Assembly (NCBI GenBank): GCA_031259185.1
Contig: JAIRLV010000126.1
Location: 1-9,961, forward strand
Source of the DNA: Elusimicrobiota bacterium
Lineage (GTDB): Bacteria; RUG730
DNA length: 9,961 bases
Direction: 5' to 3'
The notes below the pieces were generated by a model, which did no database searches, was not told where the DNA came from, and saw nothing but the letters and a program-made list of their open reading frames with translations. The translations under genes and the position numbers were made by a program. Shown here one piece after another: positions 1-5,047 of this stretch; positions within the stretch are counted from its first letter, which is position 1, and each line of letters begins with the position of its first letter.

Positions 1-108
1 TGCTATTTTCTTTTGGCATCTCCTACAAATATACAATCCTCTACCTTCCACCCTAGCGAACTTTAATATCCCAACTCTAAAATTTTTATTACATAAATCG
101 CATTTCAT
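1..108 (-). CDS. Partial small protein with paired CxxC motifs (zinc-binding type)
   Basis: Reverse-strand frame open from an ATG at 108 to the window edge, 36 residues visible and the 3' end missing. It reads MKCDLCNKNF and later YICRRCQKK, giving two CxxC pairs 22 residues apart. That spacing fits a zinc-ribbon or treble-clef site, as in many small phage proteins. It starts 9 bases after the stop of the 121-aa gene, so the two are probably co-transcribed leftward. The AGG overlapping the upstream stop is a weak ribosome site. Metal binding is inferred from the cysteine pattern; the function is not recognised. Confidence 0.6.
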   Translation of the reverse strand, partial: MKCDLCNKNFRVGILKFARVEGRGLYICRRCQKKIA

Positions 109-117
109 CTTTTCTAC

Positions 118-483
118 CTAAATAATCCCTTTTGCAATTAGATTTTTAAATTCTTCTAGTTCTGCATTCCGTTCCAAAATATCTTCTTCGCTTTCTACCT
201 TACCAATATTTGCTCTATAAAGTCCTTCCAGAATTATCCTTTTTATTTTTTCTTTCTTTTCTCTCCGTTTTATCTCTGCTTTTAAAAACTTATCTTCTTT
301 GACAATCCCATGATGCTCATCAAAAAGGTCTTCCCAAAAGTTTATCTCTAATCTCTTTAATATTTTTTTATTCCTTTCATATCTTTTATTCCTTGCTCTC
401 AATACTTCTATGTCTTCATATATATTAATCGTTTCTCTATCATCTAAAAATCCTCGCTGTGCTATCAATTCTTTTCCTTCCAT
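118..483 (-). CDS. Hypothetical charged, helical protein, 121 aa
   Basis: Not recognised. The product is very rich in Lys, Glu and Arg and looks almost wholly helical, with runs such as KAEIKRREKKEKIKR around residues 68-82. It has no membrane segment or signal peptide, so it is probably cytoplasmic and may form a coiled coil. The start is well supported by AAGGAGAG five to six bases before the ATG at 483. It is transcribed leftward, divergent from the gene at 576, and is followed after 9 bases by the CxxC gene, so it likely heads a leftward operon that continues out of the window. I cannot assign a function. Confidence 0.75.
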   Translation of the reverse strand: MEGKELIAQRGFLDDRETINIYEDIEVLRARNKRYERNKKILKRLEINFWEDLFDEHHGIVKEDKFLKAEIKRREKKEKIKRIILEGLYRANIGKVESEEDILERNAELEEFKNLIAKGII

Positions 484-575
484 TACAGCTCTCCTTTTCT
501 ATTAAAATTTCCCTTTATATCTTTTAAATTTTTTGTTAAAATATCTTTCTATTAAAACTATTTTAAGGAACTTTT

Positions 576-947
576 ATGTCTTCTATATTAACTAGAATTA
601 GAAAAAATCAAAACGTGGTTACTTTCGTTATTAACTTGGAATCAGTTAATAATGAATTTATAAGCTATTATTCATCAACTATAAACTTTAAAAAAGGCGA
701 TTATTTAAAATTCAATGGCAATATCTATTTCATTACAAAAGCCCAAAAAAGTAAAAAAATTTATAATGATGAATTTTTACTTACAATTTATATTCAACAT
801 ATAAACGAACATATCTATAAAAAAGAACGATGGAAAAGATTTCTTAATAAATTCAAAAGATGGTTTGAATCTCAAAATATAGGAACTCAAATTTTTCTTA
901 TGATAATATCAGGTTTTATTGGGTATCTAATTGGGAAATTGCCTTAA
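576..947 (+). CDS. Small C-terminally membrane-anchored protein, 123 aa
   Basis: Not recognised. Residues 12-75 look beta-rich, with the stretch GDYLKFNGNIYFI at 41-53. A basic segment follows at 80-98 (KKERWKRFLNKFKRW), then one hydrophobic helix at about 102-120 (IGTQIFLMIISGFIGYLIG). This predicts a cytoplasmic domain tethered to the inner membrane by its C-terminus. AAGGA lies about six bases before the ATG. The gene is the only rightward one in the left third of the window, so it interrupts the leftward block and needs its own promoter in the AT-rich 484-575 gap. Its stop overlaps the stop of the convergent 99-aa gene. It could be cargo such as a superinfection-exclusion protein, but nothing specific shows this. 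Confidence 0.72.
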   Translation: MSSILTRIRKNQNVVTFVINLESVNNEFISYYSSTINFKKGDYLKFNGNIYFITKAQKSKKIYNDEFLLTIYIQHINEHIYKKERWKRFLNKFKRWFESQNIGTQIFLMIISGFIGYLIGKLP

Positions 948-1243
948 ATTTTAAATAAACAATAAATATTAAATCCTAGACTAACTAAAAAAAACAATAA
1001 AAGACCTAGATTAATAGTAAAATCTACAAATATTTTTTTATCTTTTTCGTATTCTAATTTGTAAACTGGAAGTCCTATTATATTTTCATATCTTTTTATA
1101 ATTTTCTTTTTATGTATCAATTCTTCTCTTAAATTCAATATTTTACATTCCATGCTTTTTAACAATAACAATTCTTTTTCTTTCTGTTTTGTTATATCCA
1201 AATCACTTTTATCTAAATTGTAAAAAAATTTTTTATTTATCAT
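944..1243 (-). CDS. Small coiled-coil protein with C-terminal membrane helix, 99 aa
   Basis: Not recognised. Residues 17-55 are a charged, heptad-like helix (KQKEKELLLLK and onward). Residues 72-97 are a strongly hydrophobic segment (FTINLGLLLFFLVSLGFN), so the protein is likely anchored in the inner membrane by its C-terminus. The ATG at 1243 has only a weak own ribosome site (GGGGG or AGGA too close). It lies two bases after the stop of the 25-aa ORF at 1246-1323, so translation is probably coupled. It ends convergently with the 123-aa gene, the two stop codons overlapping, and no hairpin terminator lies between them. Confidence 0.68.
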   Translation of the reverse strand: MINKKFFYNLDKSDLDITKQKEKELLLLKSMECKILNLREELIHKKKIIKRYENIIGLPVYKLEYEKDKKIFVDFTINLGLLLFFLVSLGFNIYCLFKI

Positions 1244-1245
1244 TC

Positions 1246-1323
1246 CTATACCCCCATTCTTTTTTTTCTATATTTATAAACACTCAAATTATTTTTTTTC
1301 TCTAATTCTAATTTATCCTTCAT
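1246..1323 (-). CDS. Possible 25-aa small protein coupled to the 99-aa gene
   Basis: Reverse-strand ORF starting MKDKLELEKK and ending RKKRMGV. An AGGAG at 1333-1337, nine bases upstream of its ATG, is a better ribosome site than that of the next gene. Its stop lies two bases before the ATG of the 99-aa gene, as in translational coupling. A still shorter upstream ORF (MEKEKNKSNRSCKK) overlaps its start by ATGA. The product is basic and unrecognised. It could be a real microprotein or only a leader that delivers ribosomes to the downstream gene. Confidence 0.42.
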   Translation of the reverse strand: MKDKLELEKKNNLSVYKYRKKRMGV

Positions 1324-1397
1324 TTTTTACAGCTCCTATTGCTTTTATTTTTTTCTTTTTCCATTTTTTTCAACTCTATTCATTTTTTTTAACAATA

Positions 1398-1631
1398 CTA
1401 TGCCCCTATGTTTTCTTTATATTTTTTTTGTTTTAAAAAAAATGTATTACTTATTTTTAATGCCTTGCAAATTTTAAAATATTCAATTAAAAGAATATGT
1501 TTTTTACCAGATAAAATATTAAAAATTATTGAATATTTAATATCTGTTTCATTTGCTAACCATTTTTTTGTTTTGCCTTCAGTTTTTAAATATTGATTAA
1601 TTATTCCTTGAATTGTTTTATCAAAATCCAT
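1398..1631 (-). CDS. Cro-like helix-turn-helix protein, 77 aa
   Basis: Small DNA-binding protein of the XRE/Cro type. Residues about 20-43 (KTKKWLANETDIKYSIIFNILSG) match the pattern of an XRE helix-turn-helix, where W/LA, a turn and an I..ILSG recognition helix are typical. The rest is one further helix and a basic tail. It is divergent from the 146-aa XRE repressor across a 202-base regulatory region and has a near-consensus leftward promoter. That is the arrangement of a Cro/CI switch, with this gene heading the leftward transcript. No good ribosome site is visible before the ATG at 1631 (GGTAAAAAT only). Role inferred: antagonist of the opposing repressor, or excision/early-gene regulator. 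Confidence 0.75.
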   Translation of the reverse strand: MDFDKTIQGIINQYLKTEGKTKKWLANETDIKYSIIFNILSGKKHILLIEYFKICKALKISNTFFLKQKKYKENIGA

Positions 1632-1659
1632 ATTTTTACCAACTAAATTTATACTTTTA

Positions 1660-1677
1660 ATTCAAATATAATTTAAA
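1660..1677. promoter_or_regulatory. Operator-like box 1
   Basis: ATTCAAATATAATTTAAA, matching box 2 at 16 of 18 positions. It covers the -10 of the leftward promoter. The composition is very AT-rich, so chance similarity is a real risk; the placement on the promoter is the main support. Confidence 0.5.
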
Positions 1678-1693
1678 ATAATTATAATGTCAA
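1665..1693 (-). promoter_or_regulatory. Leftward sigma-70 promoter for the 77-aa HTH gene
   Basis: On the reverse strand a perfect TTGACA (1693-1688) is followed by exactly 17 bases and TATATT (1670-1665). The predicted start near 1658 gives a leader of about 27 bases. It is the best-matching promoter in the window. Box 1 (1660-1677) covers its -10, so a bound repressor would block it. Confidence 0.72.
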
Positions 1694-1711
1694 GAAAAAA
1701 TTATATTTTAT

Positions 1712-1729
1712 ATTCAAATATTGTTTAAA
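1712..1729. promoter_or_regulatory. Operator-like box 2
   Basis: ATTCAAATATTGTTTAAA, a near-copy of box 1 starting 52 bases later. With the next base it is an imperfect palindrome (about 14 of 19 positions match its reverse complement), as expected for a dimeric HTH repressor site. It lies between the two promoters. Confidence 0.5.
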
Positions 1730-1763
1730 TAAAAAAATAAATAAATTTATTTTTATGATAAAA

Positions 1764-1778
1764 AATATTGTTTTAAAA
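1764..1778. promoter_or_regulatory. Operator-like box 3
   Basis: AATATTGTTTTAAA here shares AATATTGTTT with box 2, with one extra T before AAA. It covers the -35 of the rightward promoter. It is the least complete of the three boxes. Confidence 0.4.
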
Positions 1779-1796
1779 AAGAATTATTTATATAAT
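1768..1796 (+). promoter_or_regulatory. Rightward sigma-70 promoter for the 146-aa repressor
   Basis: TTGTTT at 1768-1773, 17 bases, then a perfect TATAAT at 1791-1796. The start would be near 1803, giving a leader of about 30 bases. The -35 is weak and overlaps box 3, which fits autoregulation of the repressor. Confidence 0.6.
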
Positions 1797-1829
1797 TTAT
1801 AATTATTTTTATTATAGGAGATTTAAGGT

Positions 1830-1850
1830 ATGAATGAAAAAAAAAATTGA
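1830..1850 (+). other. Six-codon out-of-frame start overlapping the repressor start, with a 10-A run
   Basis: An ATG at 1830 has the better Shine-Dalgarno (AGGAG at 1816-1820, nine bases away) and encodes only MNEKKN before TGA at 1848-1850. The repressor ATG is at 1834 in another frame. The intervening A run (1837-1846, ten A) would join the 1830 start in frame to the repressor if it were one A shorter. Confidence 0.45.
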
Positions 1851-2274
1851 CAAAACAAAAATAAAAAAAGAAATTGGCAAAAGAATTGCATTTTTTAGAA
1901 ATAGGCAAAGATTTATGCAAAAAGAAGTTGCATATAAGTTACAAATGGAAAATACTTCTATTTCACATTGGGAAAAAGGGCATGTCTCAATAGACATTGT
2001 TTCTTTATTTACTCTATGCGATATTTTAAAAATAACTATTTTAGATTTAGTAGATTTCTCAAGGAATTACAAATTGGAAAATAATAATATAAAAAATAGT
2101 AATATAAATTCGCCATATGCAACAATTACTATTCCTAATGGTACAAACAAAACAAGAGAACTAACAGAAATAGAAATGGGAATATTAAATAACATAAAAG
2201 AAATGAATTTAAAGCAAAAAACAAAATTACTCAATTTGTCTTTTGATATTTTAGAGAAAAAAGAGAATTATTAA
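1834..2274 (+). CDS. XRE-family HTH transcriptional repressor (CI-like), 146 aa
   Basis: Probable element repressor. Residues 10-72 form a classic XRE domain: IGKRIAFFRNRQ, MQKEVAYKL, the recognition-helix region TSISHWEKG (41-49), and a following DILKITILDLVDF. A polar, Asn-rich linker spans 78-95, and residues 108-144 are helical (ELTEIEMGILNNIKEMN). There is no LexA/CI peptidase domain with a Ser-Lys dyad, so relief of repression by RecA-driven self-cleavage is unlikely. AAGG lies five bases before the ATG used here. A competing start at 1830 is described separately; without one A of the poly-A run the protein would begin MNEKKIDKTK. It probably binds boxes 1-3 and controls both its own gene and the divergent 77-aa gene. 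Confidence 0.85.
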   Translation: MKKKIDKTKIKKEIGKRIAFFRNRQRFMQKEVAYKLQMENTSISHWEKGHVSIDIVSLFTLCDILKITILDLVDFSRNYKLENNNIKNSNINSPYATITIPNGTNKTRELTEIEMGILNNIKEMNLKQKTKLLNLSFDILEKKENY

Positions 2275-2317
2275 ACATTGATATTTTTTATAAATTAATA
2301 ATAAAAAGGTGAAAACA

Positions 2318-2569
2318 ATGTGGCCAAAAATAAAATTAACAAATGATACCAGACTTACAAAAATTGATAGAATAATATTCCGAAGTATCTATCATACACT
2401 ACTTACAGGTGAAGGAATTACTTGGAATGTTTTTTTTAAACCTAATATAACTATGAATGACTATTTTATAGCAGAAAAACATTTGATGGAATTAGGATAT
2501 ATTAAAGAAACTGGACATGATGGAGTTTGTTTGTGTGATAATCCTCATACAGAATGCCTTCGCAAATGA
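2318..2569 (+). CDS. Hypothetical protein, 83 aa
   Basis: Not recognised. Begins MWPKIKLTND and ends GVCLCDNPHTECLRK, with four Cys/His-type residues near the C-terminus (CLCDNPHTEC) that might bind metal. The middle (RIIFRSIYHTLL, then FIAEKHLMELGYIKETG) resembles a small winged-helix fold, but this is only an impression. I prefer ATG 2318 because AAGGTGA lies six bases before it; a GTG at 2309 in the same frame is part of that ribosome site and would add three residues. It follows the repressor by about 40 bases and probably shares its transcript. After the TGA the same frame continues for 21 more codons to TAG at 2633-2635. Confidence 0.68.
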   Translation: MWPKIKLTNDTRLTKIDRIIFRSIYHTLLTGEGITWNVFFKPNITMNDYFIAEKHLMELGYIKETGHDGVCLCDNPHTECLRK

Positions 2570-2650
2570 TTAATAAATGTGTGGATTATCAAAACAGAAG
2601 GCAAAACTATTGATATAGAGATAGAGATTGAATAGAGAAAAGGATAAAAA

Positions 2651-2962
2651 ATGAAAGAAAAAGAACAATTATCAAAATTAATGATAGTTTTTGATGAATA
2701 TTCATGTAAAGAAGAAAATATTGAATACTGGCATGCGAGAGATTTGCAAAAACTTTTAGGTTATACACAATGGAGAAATTTTGAAATTGTTATAGAAAAA
2801 GCAAAAAATGCATGCAGAAATAGCAAGCAATTAATAAATTCCCACTTTGCGGAGTTCAGCAAAGTGGTAAATCATGGTGGGGTAGCTTCCCAAATAGTGA
2901 AAGATTATAAATTGACACGCTATGCTTGTTATTTAATTGCTCAAAATGGAGATTCAAATTAA
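2651..2962 (+). pseudogene. dinD: Truncated DNA-damage-inducible protein D (DinD) N-terminal part
   Basis: The 103 residues match the N-terminal third of DinD as I know the family: WHARDLQKLLGYTQWRNF (27-44), the EKAKNACRNS segment, HFAEFSKVV, then LTRYACYLIAQNGD near the end. Full DinD is about 270-280 aa; in E. coli it is SOS-induced and reported to inhibit RecA filament activity. Here the frame stops two residues after the conserved QNGD, where the family would continue with an FA-type helix, so most of the protein is missing. AAAGGA lies seven bases before the ATG. The 3' end overlaps the start of the SWIM gene. I read it as a remnant left by recombination, but a shortened expressed product is possible. 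Confidence 0.75.
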
Positions 2963-4646
2963 CAAAACTATGCTAACAAAAAAAATAGCAATTCAAAAAT
3001 TAAATGATTTGTCAATACGAGAATTAGTAGTTTTATCTAGTATTCTCTTTCCTATTGTTTATCATAAAAAAAAGAAATCCTTTTTTAATTATAATAATTT
3101 CCCTATAAAATCTATAAAAAATTTAATTGAAACAGAAATAATACAATCTCTTGAAAGTGATATATTAGAAAAATTAGAATATGCAAATTTATCTAGACTT
3201 TTTGAGATTGCAAAAAACTTAAAAATAAAAGTTAATACAGATGAGACAAAAAAGGCAAAAATATTAAAAATCTTAAGTGAAAATTTAGAAAAATTTAAAA
3301 ATATTAAAAACAAAATTTTTGTTTTGTTCCCAAATGAAAATATTCAAAATGATTATTTAGATATATATGTGGCTTTATTTAAAAATTTTGACTATACAGG
3401 ATTATGCTATGATTGTTATTGCAAAAAAGCTAATATTCAATTAAATCCTGATGAATATATATCTAGAACAAATTTTGATACTTATATATATACGAAAGAC
3501 CCTTTTTCTCAATGTCAAAATAAATATTTTGATACTAATCTAGATTGGGTGAAATGTTATAATTATCAAACAATATGGGTTCATAAAGATATCAATAATG
3601 GTAAAGTTGCAGGATATAGTATTGATTACGAAAAAAACTTTCAACCTATAGTTCATATTCCAGAACAAAATGAAGTAAAAAAAGAAGTTAAAAAAAATAT
3701 TGCTACTGAAATTACTGGAAATAAAATAGAAGCTCCTGAAATTAGAAATACAAATTTTTTTCTAAAAGACAACTACCCAGACTATGATGAATTACATAAT
3801 GATGAATCGCAACGAGAAAGGCAAATTAGAGCATTAGATATAAAAAAAGAGAAAATTACCTTTATAGATAAGACAACAGCCTTGATAAAAGGGAGTAAAA
3901 AAAACACATATAAAACAACATTAAATGATTGTTCTTGTCGTGATTTTGTTTTCTATTCATTACCTTGCAAACATATGTATAGGTTAGCGCATGAATTAAA
4001 ATTATTTAAATTACCTCCCCAAAAAATAGGCATAATAGAAAAAGGAGAGACTATTTATTATGACGTAGATATAGAAACTGGTGAGATTATTTCTCGTAGT
4101 AACGATAACCTAACTAATATTGACAAAAATAGTTTATCAACTAATTCTCCAATTGACGATTTACCAAATTTTTTTTCTAAAAAAGATTATCCAGATTTTA
4201 GTATATTGCATTTCAGTGAAAAACAAAGAACTAAACAGTTAGAGGCACTAAAAATAAAAGATTATTCAATATTGCATTTAACTGACACTTTTGCACGTAT
4301 TAAAGATGGGGGCAAAGTTTATAAAGCAACATTAAAAAATTGCGCGTGTCAGGATTTTGCTTTGAATTCATTGCCCTGTAAGCATATGTATAAATTAGCT
4401 GACAAATTAGGAATTTTTAAATTGTCAACTGTGAAAAAATACCAAAATATTTCATTAGAATCTAAATTTCATTTTTTAGAAAATTTGAAGGAACAACTTT
4501 TAGCAATACAAAAAAATCCCATTCCAACAAAACTCCCTTTAGTAGCTATAATATGGGTTGATTTTGCTAAGCTTATCATTATAACTGTAGGATGGTTATT
4601 ATATTTATTTATATACATAATTCTACATATTTTTAGAAGCAAATAG
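2946..4646 (+). CDS. Membrane-anchored protein with two tandem SWIM zinc-finger modules, 566 aa
   Basis: Unusual multi-domain protein, residues numbered from ATG 2946. The N-terminal region is helical, with a possible SAP-like DNA-binding segment at 79-110 (YANLSRLFEIAKNLKI). A cysteine cluster follows at 154-204 (CYDCYC, then single Cys at 190 and 204). Two repeated modules start at residues 270 and 408. Each begins NFF.K..YPD and ends in a SWIM signature: CSCRDFVFYSLPCKH (Cys329, 331, 341, His343) and CACQDFALNSLPCKH (Cys466, 468, 478, His480). The last 40 residues contain strong hydrophobic helices (LIIITVGWLLYLFIYIILHI) ending in RSK. SWIM fingers bind zinc and usually mediate DNA or protein contact. 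The start is uncertain: TTG 2937, ATG 2946 and ATG 2970 share the frame, none with a good ribosome site, and the gene overlaps dinD, suggesting coupled translation. Function not recognised. Confidence 0.82.
   Translation: MEIQINKTMLTKKIAIQKLNDLSIRELVVLSSILFPIVYHKKKKSFFNYNNFPIKSIKNLIETEIIQSLESDILEKLEYANLSRLFEIAKNLKIKVNTDETKKAKILKILSENLEKFKNIKNKIFVLFPNENIQNDYLDIYVALFKNFDYTGLCYDCYCKKANIQLNPDEYISRTNFDTYIYTKDPFSQCQNKYFDTNLDWVKCYNYQTIWVHKDINNGKVAGYSIDYEKNFQPIVHIPEQNEVKKEVKKNIATEITGNKIEAPEIRNTNFFLKDNYPDYDELHNDESQRERQIRALDIKKEKITFIDKTTALIKGSKKNTYKTTLNDCSCRDFVFYSLPCKHMYRLAHELKLFKLPPQKIGIIEKGETIYYDVDIETGEIISRSNDNLTNIDKNSLSTNSPIDDLPNFFSKKDYPDFSILHFSEKQRTKQLEALKIKDYSILHLTDTFARIKDGGKVYKATLKNCACQDFALNSLPCKHMYKLADKLGIFKLSTVKKYQNISLESKFHFLENLKEQLLAIQKNPIPTKLPLVAIIWVDFAKLIIITVGWLLYLFIYIILHIFRSK
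3753..4013 (+). repeat. SWIM module, first copy
   Basis: Encodes 87 residues from NFFLKDNYPDY to ELKLFKL. It aligns along its whole length with the copy at 4167-4424, sharing NFF.K..YPD, the QR..Q..AL.I segment, YK.TL..C.C.DF and SLPCKHMY.LA. The two starts are 414 bases apart. The copies differ at many positions, so the duplication is old. Confidence 0.8.
4167..4424 (+). repeat. SWIM module, second copy
   Basis: Encodes 86 residues from NFFSKKDYPDF to KLGIFKL, the second copy of the module at 3753-4013. Both copies keep all four predicted zinc ligands, so both fingers are probably functional. Confidence 0.8.
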
Positions 4647-4656
4647 GATATAGAGT

Positions 4657-5031
4657 ATGGAAATCATAACAATTATTGTTATTTCTGCGTCATTTTTTAT
4701 AATTTTTGCTTGTAAAAACAACAATGATAAAAATTTCAATCAGTTATCAGTGCAAATATCTCAAATACAAAAAGAAAACAGTGAAATAAAACAAAAATTA
4801 ACTAGCATAGAAAATAATTTAAAAAAACAAAAAGCAGAAAATTTTAAATTAAGAAAAAAAATAAGGAATATAGAGCAGTTTTTAGTTATTAGTTTTGATA
4901 ATATTGGTTTACATAATTTAGGGGCAAATTTTGTATTTGACCCATTTTATGAAAAACACAATGAGCAAAAAGATTTAGAACCAGATTCTGAAATATCTGA
5001 TAAAATAACTCCTTATTTTTCTTTATTATAA
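4657..5031 (+). CDS. Membrane-anchored coiled-coil protein, 124 aa
   Basis: Not recognised. Residues 2-19 are a hydrophobic segment (IITIIVISASFFIIFAC) directly before CKNNNDK. This could be a transmembrane anchor or a lipoprotein signal, although the IFAC lipobox is imperfect and no basic residue precedes it. Residues 27-76 form a long polar helix with coiled-coil spacing (VQISQIQKENSEIKQKL), and the C-terminal 45 residues are acidic. AGGA lies about ten bases before the ATG. It starts 10 bases after the SWIM gene and ends 16 bases before the recombinase, so all three look like one transcript. The pairing with another membrane-anchored protein suggests the two may act together at the inner membrane. 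Confidence 0.75.
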   Translation: MEIITIIVISASFFIIFACKNNNDKNFNQLSVQISQIQKENSEIKQKLTSIENNLKKQKAENFKLRKKIRNIEQFLVISFDNIGLHNLGANFVFDPFYEKHNEQKDLEPDSEISDKITPYFSLL

Positions 5032-5047
5032 TTAAAAGGAAAAAATT

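Larger units (their letters stand above)
1632..1833. promoter_or_regulatory. Divergent regulatory region between two HTH genes
   Basis: This 202-base, extremely AT-rich gap holds the leftward promoter (1665-1693), the rightward promoter (1768-1796) and three similar operator-like boxes, listed separately. The order is box 1 over the leftward -10, box 2 in the middle and box 3 over the rightward -35. This is what is expected for a phage-type repressor/Cro control region. I see no third gene here on either strand. Confidence 0.65.

Noticed and set aside
1408-1596. Forward ORF opposite the 77-aa HTH gene, and the reverse ORF at 1812-1997 opposite the repressor
   Set aside because: Both lie opposite recognisable HTH genes and lack protein-like features.
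2575-2620. 13-codon ORF starting at 2577
   Set aside because: It is too short, has no ribosome site and encodes nothing recognisable.
2309-2635. TGA recoded as an amino acid
   Set aside because: Only one gene continues in frame past a TGA; TGG is used for Trp throughout, and the other genes end cleanly at TAA or TAG. A stop is the simpler reading.
4657-4720. 124-aa protein as a definite lipoprotein
   Set aside because: The IFAC before Cys19 has Phe at -2 and the N-terminus lacks basic residues, so a simple membrane anchor is equally likely.
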